Notes under the pieces: model-generated
What the model was told of the DNA's origin: nothing
Database searches by the model: none
What the model saw: only the letters and a program-made list of their open reading frames with translations
Assembly: GCF_003185915.1 (NCBI RefSeq)
Contig: NZ_QHLZ01000002.1
Coordinates: 248,001-312,000 of the forward strand
Source of the DNA: Arthrobacter psychrochitiniphilus
Lineage (GTDB): Bacteria; Actinomycetota; Actinomycetes; Actinomycetales; Micrococcaceae
Direction: 5' to 3'
DNA: 64,000 nucleotides
Part shown: positions 36,503 to 44,836 of the stretch, piece by piece
Numbering within the stretch: position 1 is the stretch's first letter
Layout: every line of letters begins with the position of its first letter
Program-made: the position numbers and the translations under genes

Positions 36503-39116
36503 ATGACATTGACCAAGTCCCCGGACCGAAGGCATCACCGAGGGTTAGCTTCGGCCGTGCTGCTCGCTGTGCTCGGCGGCGCCCTTGCCTTCCCTGCAGC
36601 GGCCCTTGCCGTTGCTCCGATTACCGATGCTCCTGCTCCTGCTCCTGCTCGCGATGCTCCGGTCATCACCACGGCAATGACCACCTGGCAGTATCTAGAC
36701 GACGGATCCGACCCCGCAGGTGGCTCAGCCGATGTGCGCTCATGGACCGCTTCCGGCTTTGACGATTCAACGTGGAAGAGCGCCAAGGGATCATTCGGAG
36801 CCAAGAAGGGCCAACTCACCGCAGTTGGGCCGCACACTCCCACCACGCTGCTGAACCATTACCTGGACGGCAAAAGTTCGCCGGCCGTCCCCACATACTT
36901 CTTCCGCAGCACCTTCGAACTTGGCCAAGGCGCCAAGGCCGGAATTGATTCCATTGTTGGCGATCTGGTCCACGACGATGCCGCAGCCGTGTGGATCAAC
37001 GGCATCAAGGTTGCCGGTTTCTTGGACGAGCGGGCTACTGGAAGCGAGAATCAGCAATACGCTGGCACCGGCAACGGCGACCCCGTCTCCAACACCTTCT
37101 CTGCGAGCTCCTCTGTGCTGACCGAGGGCACCAACACGGTTGCTATTGCCCTCTACCAAGACCGAGAAACCAGCTCCGATATCTATCTGGATGTCCCCTC
37201 CGTCCGCTTGACGAAGGCCGGCGAGACTCTGAACGCACCGCCGTCGCGAGTAATTTTGACCCCCACTACTACCCCGGAAACCTCCCAGTCATTTTCTTGG
37301 CTGGCCGGCGATGCCACTCATACCAGTGGCCAGGTCCAGATTAAGCGCACATCAGGCGGCAGTGAGCGCACCATTGACGCCTATATGGCCGGCAAGGTGA
37401 ACGGCAACCCGAAGCCGCACTATTCAGCAACCATTTCTGGTTTGGTCCCCGCCAGTAAGTACACGTACCGGGTGGGCTTGGAAGGGAGCTGGAGTGAGTG
37501 GAACACGTTCACCACAGCTGACCCCAATGCCAAGGACTTCCAGTTCATTTACTACGGTGACGCACAGATCGGCCTCGATTCCACCTGGCCCGAGGTGGTG
37601 CGCCAAGCAGAAGCCAAGGCCCCTAACTCCATAGGATCCGTTCACGCAGGAGATTTGATTGACTCCGGCAATAACGAAACCCAGTGGCTCAACTGGTTCG
37701 CTGGCATGGAAGGCCAACTTCGAATACCCGCACAACAACCCCCGCGCCGAAACCATCGGTGAGATGTCCAAGCTCGCCGTTGGGGATACGGATGTTTCCC
37801 GCCAGTACGCCGCATATTTCACGCACTGGGCTGATTTCGCCGCGGAAACCGTTTACTTCACCGATTATCAGGACACCAGGTTCATCACCATCAACGCCAC
37901 TCGAGACACCGCGTTCCTGACCCCGGAGAACTTGCCGGCATGTACTGAAGCGGCATGCCCCTCCACCAAAGTTGCCCGGCTCTGGACCGAGTTCCAGGGC
38001 GCCTGGCTTGATCAGGTGCTTGAAACCAGCCCGTCCAAGTGGAATGTGGTGACGTTCCACCAGCCGGTTTTCTCCACCTCAAGTGGCCGAGATGAGCCAG
38101 TCCTGCGCGAGATCTGGGTTCCGATCTTCCAGAAGCACAACATCGATTTGGTGCTCATGGGACACGACCATACCTATGGCCGCGGGATCCTGAACACGGA
38201 CAAGACTGACACTCCGGGGCTGACGACCGGCCCGGTCTACGCAGTCTCCAACTCCGGAGCTAAGCACTACAACCTCGAAACTGATGCCAAGAACGTGTGG
38301 ACCAACAATGGCGCCACTCAGGTGCTCCGAGGTGCAGGCGTGACTACGTACCAGGTAGTGGACGTTTCCAGCGACAAGCTGCGATACCGTTCCTACCTCG
38401 CCGAAAAGACCGCCAACGCAACCACCGATCTGCCGGTAGGGGCCCTCTATGACGAGTTCACCATCAACAAGTCTGATGCCGGGAAAAAGTGGGTGACTGA
38501 GGCAGGTGTCACTGCTCCGGCGGAGCCGACGGCGACCCCGGAACCCGCGGTGACAGCCGAACCCAGCGCGACTTCTGAACCCAGCGCGACCCCGGCTGCC
38601 ATTGATCCGCAGACTCTTACCGAAGCGAATCGCGGGGGTGTTGTGGCGCCTGCATCTGCCACCGCCGGGCAAAATATTGATGTTTCACTCGGGAGTGAAG
38701 CTGCTGGCTCCAAGGTTTGGGCTTGGCTCTACTCAACCCCAACCCTCTTGGGAAATTTCACGGCGGATGAGACAGGTACACTCACCGCGAAGGTGCCCGT
38801 CGATGCCTCGCCCGGCCAACACCGCATTGTTATCCAAGCCTCAGACGGATCCCTTCTTGGCTGGGCCTCACTGCAGGTAGTGGCTGCAGAGAATATTATT
38901 CCCAGCCCCAGCGGCAGCGCCAGCAACAGCGCCAGTACAAGGGGCAGCAGCGCTACGCCAGGCCCGCAAGCTAACCAGGGCGAACTGGCCAACACCGGCG
39001 CAAACACAGCCCTCGTGAGCAGCGTGGCCTTGGCCTTGTTGCTACTCGGTGCCACCTTCGCAGCAGTTGGTATTCGTCGCCGTCGTGCATCCCAGCATGC
39101 GGCCTCGCATCGCTAG
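36503..39116 (+). pseudogene. Cell-wall-anchored purple acid phosphatase-like protein, frameshifted
   Basis: Two overlapping frames encode one protein. The first (from ATG 36503, AAGGA upstream) has a signal peptide, a fibronectin-like part and metal motifs YYGDAQIG and VHAGDLID, then runs out at 37762. The second carries the continuation from AWKANFEYPHNN, the motifs FHQPVF and MGHDHTYGRG, Ser/Pro-rich linkers, and a sortase signal LANTG-helix-RRRR. At the join (37701-37714) the bases CTGGCATGGAAGGC fit both frames, and about 20-30 codons including the metal-binding GNHE motif, present in related proteins, are missing. The phosphatase should be inactive. The N-terminal fragment may still be secreted. 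Confidence 0.85.
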
Positions 39117-39606
39117 CGATCGCTGAATTATTCAGGGTTGGGTGCCCGCCCCGGGTTAAGCGCCCAACCCTGGGTGAACGGTTGCAGAGCCTCTTCCTGG
39201 CACGGTTTGGTGTGATCTAGACACCGGTTCGAAACCCAGGCGGAGGCTCTCTGCTTTAAGTGCCTCACGGGGTGGCGCTGCTGGGCTTGGAGGCAAGCTC
39301 AGACATCGTCGCGGAACCAGCAACTGACGTAACAATCTGAATTTCTTGCCTAGAAGATATGCCGCGAAGGTGCCCAGAACCACCATTCACAGTCAGGTAA
39401 AAGTGTCAATGGGCAGTCCGATTCTCCCCACCATCACAGCGATGTAGGCCCACAAGCGAAGCATTTCCGTCATCTATATTGCAAGCAATTATTCCACTTG
39501 ATAGCTTTATGCTCGGATTATTCTGTTCACTCGCAGCAGATACTGGTAAATTCGCGTACCTTTCAATCCATCAGGACTTTTCATCTCATCAGGGGGAACC
39601 ACCTAC
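39117..39606. other. 490-bp intergenic region with nested dyads, no gene
   Basis: No convincing coding sequence. At 39133-39172 imperfect arms CAGGGTTGGGTGC and GCGCCCAACCCTG form a stem that may end the upstream gene. At 39184-39254 lies a nested set of dyads resembling a decayed tRNA-like fold: an outer arm GCAGAGCCTC against GAGGCTCTCTGC, an inner GGTGT-N7-ACACC hairpin, and GGTTCGAAACC. The rest is A/T-richer and may hold the protease promoter. Confidence 0.5.
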
Positions 39607-42174
39607 ATGCAAGCATCCACGCGCGCCTTCGTTAAACGCGGAGGTGCGGCCTGCGCCGCAGCTGCCGTCTTGTTGTGCGGCAGCTTCAGTGTCGCCACAG
39701 CAGCGCCCACGGCCGAACCGACCTCTGCCTCAACCAACACTGCCGAGGCCAGCTACACTGCTACGCCTTCAGCAACAGGCTCTGACACAGCGGCCCTGCC
39801 CAGCGGCCTGGCCGAAGCAATCGACCGCGACTTGAGCATGAGTGTTGAGGAATTCAACGCACAGGGGGCACTGGCCGCCACGGCCGCCGACGTGCAGGCC
39901 GCAGCCGTCAAGGCTGACCCTAACGCACTGGTTTCCGTCAAGAGCGGCACCATCAACGTCCAGGCAGCACCGGCAGCAGCCGTAGCCGCCAAGACGGCAG
40001 CAGGCACTGCCAAGGTTTCCATCTCAACAGTTCAGGCAACTCCGCTGTCCGCCAAGGTCGACGCTGCCAGCGTGGACGCTCTCATGGCCGCCTACATAGG
40101 CGAGTTTGGTGCAGGTCGGCTGCAGTCCGTCATGGTCAACGGCAATGGTGAATTTGTCATTCGCACCGGTGACCCGATCGGCTCCAAAGTAACCGCCACA
40201 GCACGCTCATTTACCGCTGCGGCAAAGCCTTCGGCCGAAGACTTTGCAGCCAAGTACGGCAACGTCAAAATTGAAGCTGCCAGCGGCCCCGCTACCCCCT
40301 TGGCCACCGACGTCACAAACGGCCAGGGCTACCTCGCCGTAGACGAGCCCATCAACAAGGGTGGGACCTGCAGCATCGGCTGGAACGGCTTCAACGCCGC
40401 AGGCGATCCAGCCATCGTCACCGCCGGCCACTGCACCGGTGACGGTGCGTTGACGAACACCCTGCTTACCGATCCCGAGCAGGAACCGACTATCACCAAA
40501 GACAAGGATTCCGGCGACATCCTGGGTCCGCTGGGCCTGTTCGGCACCTCGCAGTTCGGCGGCCCGGGTAACTCCCCCCTGACAATTCCTACCGACTGGA
40601 ATGGTGACAAAAACAAACTCAACAACATCGGCACCGATGTGGCCGTGATGAACAAGATCGATGAGAACCTTAACCAGTTGGCCAAGGTCACCGACTGGAA
40701 GACCCCGGCAGACCCGAAGGCTTCGGGCCCCAAGGTCACAGGGGTTTCCGATGCCATCGTGGGCACCGATATCTGCAAGTCCGGCCGCACTACGGGCTGG
40801 AGCTGCGGCACCGTGACCGAAGTCGGCGTATTCGCGGTTGGTGGTACCACGTACCCAGCCGACCCGGCCAAGTGCGACCCCGTACCCACCGTCGCCGAAT
40901 GCGATGACATCCGAGCCGTCCGCGGCTTCGGTTCCACGAACCTGAAAGCCGACCGCGGCGACTCTGGTGGCGCCATTATTTCCGGCAATACCGCCGTGGG
41001 CATGATCAGCGCTGGAACCCCCGAGGTCATTACTTACGGCGTCAGCCTGACGGACGCCTTGAAGCACACTGACGGTTACACCGTGAAGATCTTCCTGGAG
41101 ACCCCCAAGGTCACCACCACCGCTCCGGTATACCGCGAAGGCGCCGTCACCGGCACCGTAACTGGCGCCCCCGCAGGCACCAAGGTCACCGTCACCATTG
41201 ACGGCGTCGAGACCAAAGCAACAGTCGGCACCGAAGGCAAATGGAGTGTCAAGGCCCCGAACAAGTTCGGCACCTTCTCCGTCACCGCGCAGACCACGAA
41301 CGGCTACAGCACCTCGGAAACTACCGAGGCTTCCATTGAGGTCATCAAGGAGACACTGGCCGCACCGGCCATCACCTCCCCCGCCGCTGACAGCAAGGTT
41401 CTCACCCCAGCCACCACCCTTGCCGGCACCGGCAAGGCTGGTGCCACGGTTGAACTGAGCGGCGATGCTAAAGGTACCGCAGTGGTTGGCGCTGATGGCA
41501 AGTGGTCCTTCACCCTCACCCCCGGCTTGGACGTCGGCAACTACACTGTTACCGCCAAACAGACGCTAGAGGATTGGAATGACTCCACATCTACCAGCAG
41601 CAGCTTCTCCGTTGTACTAGCCGCCCCGGCCATCACCTCCCCGAGCAATGGCCAGCAGTTCGCCTTCAACGAGGGTCCCAACGAAATCACGGGCACCAAC
41701 ATTGAAGGTGCCACCGTCAAGGTCACCGTAAACGGCAAGACCTACGACGCCACCGTTGTCAACGGCGCAGGGAGCGTTGCCTTAGGCGCCAGACTGGCCA
41801 TGGGCACGTACGCGGTCACAGCAGCACAGGAAGTTGGCGGCACATGGAGCGTTGACTTGGGGTCCCAGCTGGCCAGCGGCACGTACACCGTCACAGTGGT
41901 ACAGCGCGTGGATGACCTCGATTCCCTGACGGCCACCTCCACCTTTACGGTGCTCGCTGAGCCGAAGCCGGAACCGACCACTCCCCCGGCAACACAGGCG
42001 CCCACGGCGCCCACCACAGCTCCGACAGCAGCACCGACCACCGCGCCGAACAATAACGACCTGGCCAACACGGGCGCATCCAGCTCCCTGCTGGTACTGG
42101 GTGGAGCCGGCGGATTGCTGCTGCTGGCAGGTTCAGCATTCCTGCTGATTCGCCGCCGCAACAACGCAGGCTAA
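39607..42174 (+). CDS. Secreted S1-family serine protease with Ig-like repeats and LAxTG anchor
   Basis: An 855-residue exported protease. After a signal peptide comes a propeptide (to about 235), starting LPSGLAEAIDRDLSMSVEEF as in streptogrisin/alpha-lytic-type proteases. The catalytic domain carries His275 (VTAGHC), Asp344 (IGTDVAVM) and Ser453 (RGDSGGAII). Three or more bacterial Ig-like modules follow (GAPAGTKVTVTIDG; GKAGATVELSGDA; IEGATVKVTVNG), then a Pro/Thr-rich wall-spanning linker and LANTG (819-823), a helix and RRR: a class E-type sortase signal. So it is displayed on the wall. A short module repeats near 715-770 (YAVTAAQEVGG; YTVTVVQRVDD). No sortase gene is in the window. Confidence 0.93.
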   Translation: MQASTRAFVKRGGAACAAAAVLLCGSFSVATAAPTAEPTSASTNTAEASYTATPSATGSDTAALPSGLAEAIDRDLSMSVEEFNAQGALAATAADVQAAAVKADPNALVSVKSGTINVQAAPAAAVAAKTAAGTAKVSISTVQATPLSAKVDAASVDALMAAYIGEFGAGRLQSVMVNGNGEFVIRTGDPIGSKVTATARSFTAAAKPSAEDFAAKYGNVKIEAASGPATPLATDVTNGQGYLAVDEPINKGGTCSIGWNGFNAAGDPAIVTAGHCTGDGALTNTLLTDPEQEPTITKDKDSGDILGPLGLFGTSQFGGPGNSPLTIPTDWNGDKNKLNNIGTDVAVMNKIDENLNQLAKVTDWKTPADPKASGPKVTGVSDAIVGTDICKSGRTTGWSCGTVTEVGVFAVGGTTYPADPAKCDPVPTVAECDDIRAVRGFGSTNLKADRGDSGGAIISGNTAVGMISAGTPEVITYGVSLTDALKHTDGYTVKIFLETPKVTTTAPVYREGAVTGTVTGAPAGTKVTVTIDGVETKATVGTEGKWSVKAPNKFGTFSVTAQTTNGYSTSETTEASIEVIKETLAAPAITSPAADSKVLTPATTLAGTGKAGATVELSGDAKGTAVVGADGKWSFTLTPGLDVGNYTVTAKQTLEDWNDSTSTSSSFSVVLAAPAITSPSNGQQFAFNEGPNEITGTNIEGATVKVTVNGKTYDATVVNGAGSVALGARLAMGTYAVTAAQEVGGTWSVDLGSQLASGTYTVTVVQRVDDLDSLTATSTFTVLAEPKPEPTTPPATQAPTAPTTAPTAAPTTAPNNNDLANTGASSSLLVLGGAGGLLLLAGSAFLLIRRRNNAG

Positions 42175-42241
42175 TAACCACCTAGGCAATAGGCTGTCCA
42201 TGCACTACAAATACTGCCGGACCCACACGGGTACGAATGTA

Positions 42242-42280
42242 GGCTGTGGGTCCCGTTCACTGTGGACGGGACCCACAGCC
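42242..42280 (+). terminator. 15-bp hairpin between the protease and the lipoprotein genes
   Basis: Perfect arms GGCTGTGGGTCCCGT (42242-42256) and ACGGGACCCACAGCC (42266-42280) with a nine-base loop. There is no T run. It ends about ten bases before the GGAGG site of the next gene, so it could be a terminator, an mRNA stabiliser, or an element limiting read-through into the lipoprotein gene. Confidence 0.55.
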
Positions 42281-42296
42281 GTTAACCGGAGGAACA

Positions 42297-42824
42297 ATGA
42301 ACACCAAGAAGATCTCCTCAATAGTCCTCGCAGCCACCATGGCAGGAGCCCTCGGCATGAGTGCATGCAAACCCACCCAAGGACAAGAATCCCCCGCGGC
42401 AAGCCAGCAGGCCAGCCCCGAAGAAAGCAGCACTTTATTGGCGCTCAATGAATCACTGCGCAGCGAACTCGGCGACGCCTACTCGGATTCCTGGATTGAA
42501 GGGAACCAACTCCATGTTGCCGTGACCACGGAAGCCGCCGCAGCGATCGTGAAGGCCGCTGGCGCCATCCCCAAACTCGTCACCATTGATGCGGCACAAC
42601 TTGAAACGGCACTGCAAGCGGTCCTGGCCTGGCGAAACACGCTGCCCACGGAACAAGGCGCCGCCATCCACAAGGTCATCCCCGACGGACGCACGGGAAC
42701 CGTCACCGTCTTTGTTGCCCCCGACCAGCTCAGCTCCGTCGAGGCTGCTGCCGCCGCCGCGAAACCTGCCGGGGATGTACCACTGGTCTTTAAAGAATCC
42801 GCCGGACTGGCGTCACCGCTTTAG
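42297..42824 (+). CDS. Lipoprotein resembling a free-standing S1 protease prodomain
   Basis: A 175-residue lipoprotein: signal peptide with lipobox GMSAC (Cys24), a Ser/Gln/Pro linker, then a domain reading LGDAYSDSWIEGNQLHVAVT, AAAAIVKAAGAIPKLVTIDA and AQLETALQAVLA, and ending TVTVFVAPDQLSSVEAAAAA. This closely follows the pattern of the C-terminal half of alpha-lytic protease/streptogrisin propeptides (LGDAF-x-G-x-W, a TVAVTD strand, AAEVRAAGA-x-P, and a VVV strand), yet no protease domain follows the stop. It lies directly after the S1 protease gene with GGAGG before the ATG. Likely roles are inhibitor, folding helper or immunity factor at the membrane; a remnant of a lost protease is the alternative. 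Confidence 0.7.
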   Translation: MNTKKISSIVLAATMAGALGMSACKPTQGQESPAASQQASPEESSTLLALNESLRSELGDAYSDSWIEGNQLHVAVTTEAAAAIVKAAGAIPKLVTIDAAQLETALQAVLAWRNTLPTEQGAAIHKVIPDGRTGTVTVFVAPDQLSSVEAAAAAAKPAGDVPLVFKESAGLASPL

Positions 42825-42870
42825 GCCGGGCAATGGGAGCCGTCACGGATTCGCTCGCTAAGATGACACC

Positions 42871-43875
42871 ATGATCCATACATTCCGGGCGGATGACGCC
42901 GTTGAACTTGCCGTTCTTGAACGCAGCGGCTTTGTAGAATCCCGGCACATCGGCTCGGCCGTGGTGTTGGCCGGTGACGGATCAATAGTGACCTCTTTGG
43001 GAGACGTCAGCGCCCCCATCTACCCGCGTTCGGCCGCGAAACCACTCCAAGCCCTCGCCGCCATGCAGGCCGGGGTTCCGCTACGCGGGGCACAAGTGGC
43101 TGTGGCTGCCGGCAGCCACAGCGGTTCCCTCCAGCACATGGACCTTGTCGAAGGAATGCTCAAGACGGCTGGACTGACAGAAGCTCATCTTGGCTGCCCC
43201 GCTGATTGGCCCGGCGATCCGGATGCCCGCGCTTGGCTTGTCCGCACCGAACGGGGCAAATCAAAGCTTGCCATGAACTGCTCAGGGAAACATGCGGCGT
43301 TTCTCTGGGCGTGTGTGGAAAACGGCTGGGACCTGGACGGTTATCTGGAGCCTAACCACCCCATGCAGCGGGGCGTGCGCACCGTGATGGAAGAGTACAC
43401 CGGCGAAACGGTCCGCCACACAGGAACCGACGGCTGTGGCGCTCCCGTCATGGCAGTCTCCCTGACAGGTCTCGCCCGGGCCTTCACCACCTTGGCCAAG
43501 GCTCCCTCAGATAAAAACGCGAACGCCCGGGCCGCCACCATTGCAACTTCCATGCTGGATTATCCGTGGGCTGTTCAAGGCCATGGCCGGCCCAACACCG
43601 TGGTCATGGAGGAACTCGGTGTCCTTGCCAAGCTGGGTGCCGAAGGAGTTTTGGCTTTAGCTGCCCCCAACGGGGCCAGTGTTGCCGTGAAGATGCTCGA
43701 CGGCAACGGCAGGGCTGCAACTCTTGTGGGCCTGACACTATTGGCGGCAAGCGGCGCCCTGGACATTCCCGCAGTAGCGCAGGTGCTCGGCAAAGTGGTT
43801 CCTCCGGTTTTGGGTGGAAGCCACCACGCCGGCAGCCTCCGCTTGGGCCAGGCCGTCAGCGCCCTCCTGGACTAA
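42871..43875 (+). CDS. L-asparaginase II family protein
   Basis: A 334-residue PF06089-type asparaginase (Rhizobium AnsA-like thermolabile enzyme type, unlike the E. coli AnsB fold). Visible motifs are [15 protein letters not shown] (with the catalytic Ser/Lys pair of this serine-hydrolase-like family), [22 protein letters not shown] and GTDGCGAPV. It probably deaminates asparagine in the cytosol, as no signal peptide is seen. It begins the conserved group asparaginase-SCP-like-membrane protein before purF. Confidence 0.93.
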   Translation: MIHTFRADDAVELAVLERSGFVESRHIGSAVVLAGDGSIVTSLGDVSAPIYPRSAAKPLQALAAMQAGVPLRGAQVAVAAGSHSGSLQHMDLVEGMLKTAGLTEAHLGCPADWPGDPDARAWLVRTERGKSKLAMNCSGKHAAFLWACVENGWDLDGYLEPNHPMQRGVRTVMEEYTGETVRHTGTDGCGAPVMAVSLTGLARAFTTLAKAPSDKNANARAATIATSMLDYPWAVQGHGRPNTVVMEELGVLAKLGAEGVLALAAPNGASVAVKMLDGNGRAATLVGLTLLAASGALDIPAVAQVLGKVVPPVLGGSHHAGSLRLGQAVSALLD

Positions 43876-43976
43876 CGCCCCGGGCCCGCTCGGGCACAAC
43901 CCAGCCACCCAATATGGCCCGCCCAACCCAGCCCACCCGGCGTCGAACACCACCATCAAAAACCGTAGGAGAGACC

Positions 43977-44330
43977 ATGGCAGCCCGGCGCCGCATCGAT
44001 ATTGCCGAGGGAAGCGCCGCCCTGAGCGCGTGGCGCGGCGGCGAGCACAGCCGCCCCGTCACAGCCATGGCCGTGCGGTACGCCTTGGAAGAATTGGCCG
44101 CGCGCGCCCCAGGGAACTCCGTGGAGGTGCGCGTGCCGCCCTTCGGGGTGACCCAGTGCATCGCCGGACCGCGCCACACCCGAGGCACCCCGCCCAACGT
44201 GGTGGAGTGCGACGCCGCAACCTGGCTCGGGCTGGTGAGCGGCACCCTCAGCTGGGCGGATGCCGTGGAACGAGGCCAGGTGGCGGCCTCCGGATTGCGG
44301 GCCGATCTCTCCGGCGAACTGCCCCTGTAG
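43977..44330 (+). CDS. Sterol carrier family protein
   Basis: A 117-residue protein of the actinobacterial SCP-2-related family, with [20 protein letters not shown] and [18 protein letters not shown], ending in a [16 protein letters not shown] segment. The ATG at 43977 has AGGAGA just upstream; an in-frame ATG at 43914 would add a basic leader but has no site. SCP-like folds bind lipids; ligand unknown. It is often found beside purF in Micrococcales. Confidence 0.85.
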   Translation: MAARRRIDIAEGSAALSAWRGGEHSRPVTAMAVRYALEELAARAPGNSVEVRVPPFGVTQCIAGPRHTRGTPPNVVECDAATWLGLVSGTLSWADAVERGQVAASGLRADLSGELPL

Positions 44331-44383
44331 CGAACTTTCCGCCCTCGCAGGGCATTCCAAGCTGCGCCGGGTACCCTTAAGGC

Positions 44384-44707
44384 ATGACTTCCCAGCCTGA
44401 AACCACCTCCGGAGAGCCCCGCAAACTGACAGTGCGCCGCGCCCCGAAGTATGTCCCGTTCATGATTGCCGGCGCCTTGACAGGCGTTGTTACAGCGGCC
44501 ATTTTTACCTTCATGGCACCGCCCAGTGAAGAATTTGAAACCTCCAGCATCTTCGGCTTCTTCACCGTCCTGCTGCTGATCCCCGGCGCCACCCTTGGCG
44601 CCGTCATGGCCCTGATCTTGGACCGTCAGGGCCGGCGCCGCAGCAAAACTCTCCTAGCAGCTCCGCTACCCGATGACCACAGCAACGCGGAGGCCGAGAC
44701 CGCCTAG
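44384..44707 (+). CDS. Small two-helix membrane protein
   Basis: A 107-residue protein with helices FMIAGALTGVVTAAIFTFMA and FFTVLLLIPGATLGAVMALI joined by a short acidic loop, and a basic then acidic cytosolic tail. It resembles the potassium-transporter-Trk-like small membrane proteins that lie before purF in related actinobacteria. No function is known. Confidence 0.8.
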   Translation: MTSQPETTSGEPRKLTVRRAPKYVPFMIAGALTGVVTAAIFTFMAPPSEEFETSSIFGFFTVLLLIPGATLGAVMALILDRQGRRRSKTLLAAPLPDDHSNAEAETA

Positions 44708-44800
44708 GCCCGTTTGGCGCCCGCATGCCCGTGCGCGCGTACGCCCCGCGTGCCCGTAAGCGCCGGGACCTAGCACGCATTGCGCGCACTTGAGACCCGG

Positions 44801-44830
44801 TTAGAGCGAGCCGAATTTACATGAGATAAT
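44801..44830 (+). promoter_or_regulatory. Candidate promoter of purF giving a leaderless mRNA
   Basis: GATAAT (44825-44830) lies six bases before the GTG of purF, with TTAGAG 18 bp upstream as a weak -35. No Shine-Dalgarno is present. If used, transcription would begin at or near the start codon. Confidence 0.4.
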
Positions 44831-44836
44831 TTTCTC

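Noticed and set aside
39156-39386. A 76-codon minus-strand frame in the 39.1-39.6 kb gap
   Set aside because: It starts within A/T-richer DNA without ribosome site, covers the nested dyads, and resembles no known protein.
43566-43976. Upstream extension of the SCP-like gene into the asparaginase gene
   Set aside because: The conserved protein starts at ATG 43977, which has its own AGGAGA site; the extension overlaps a good gene in another frame.
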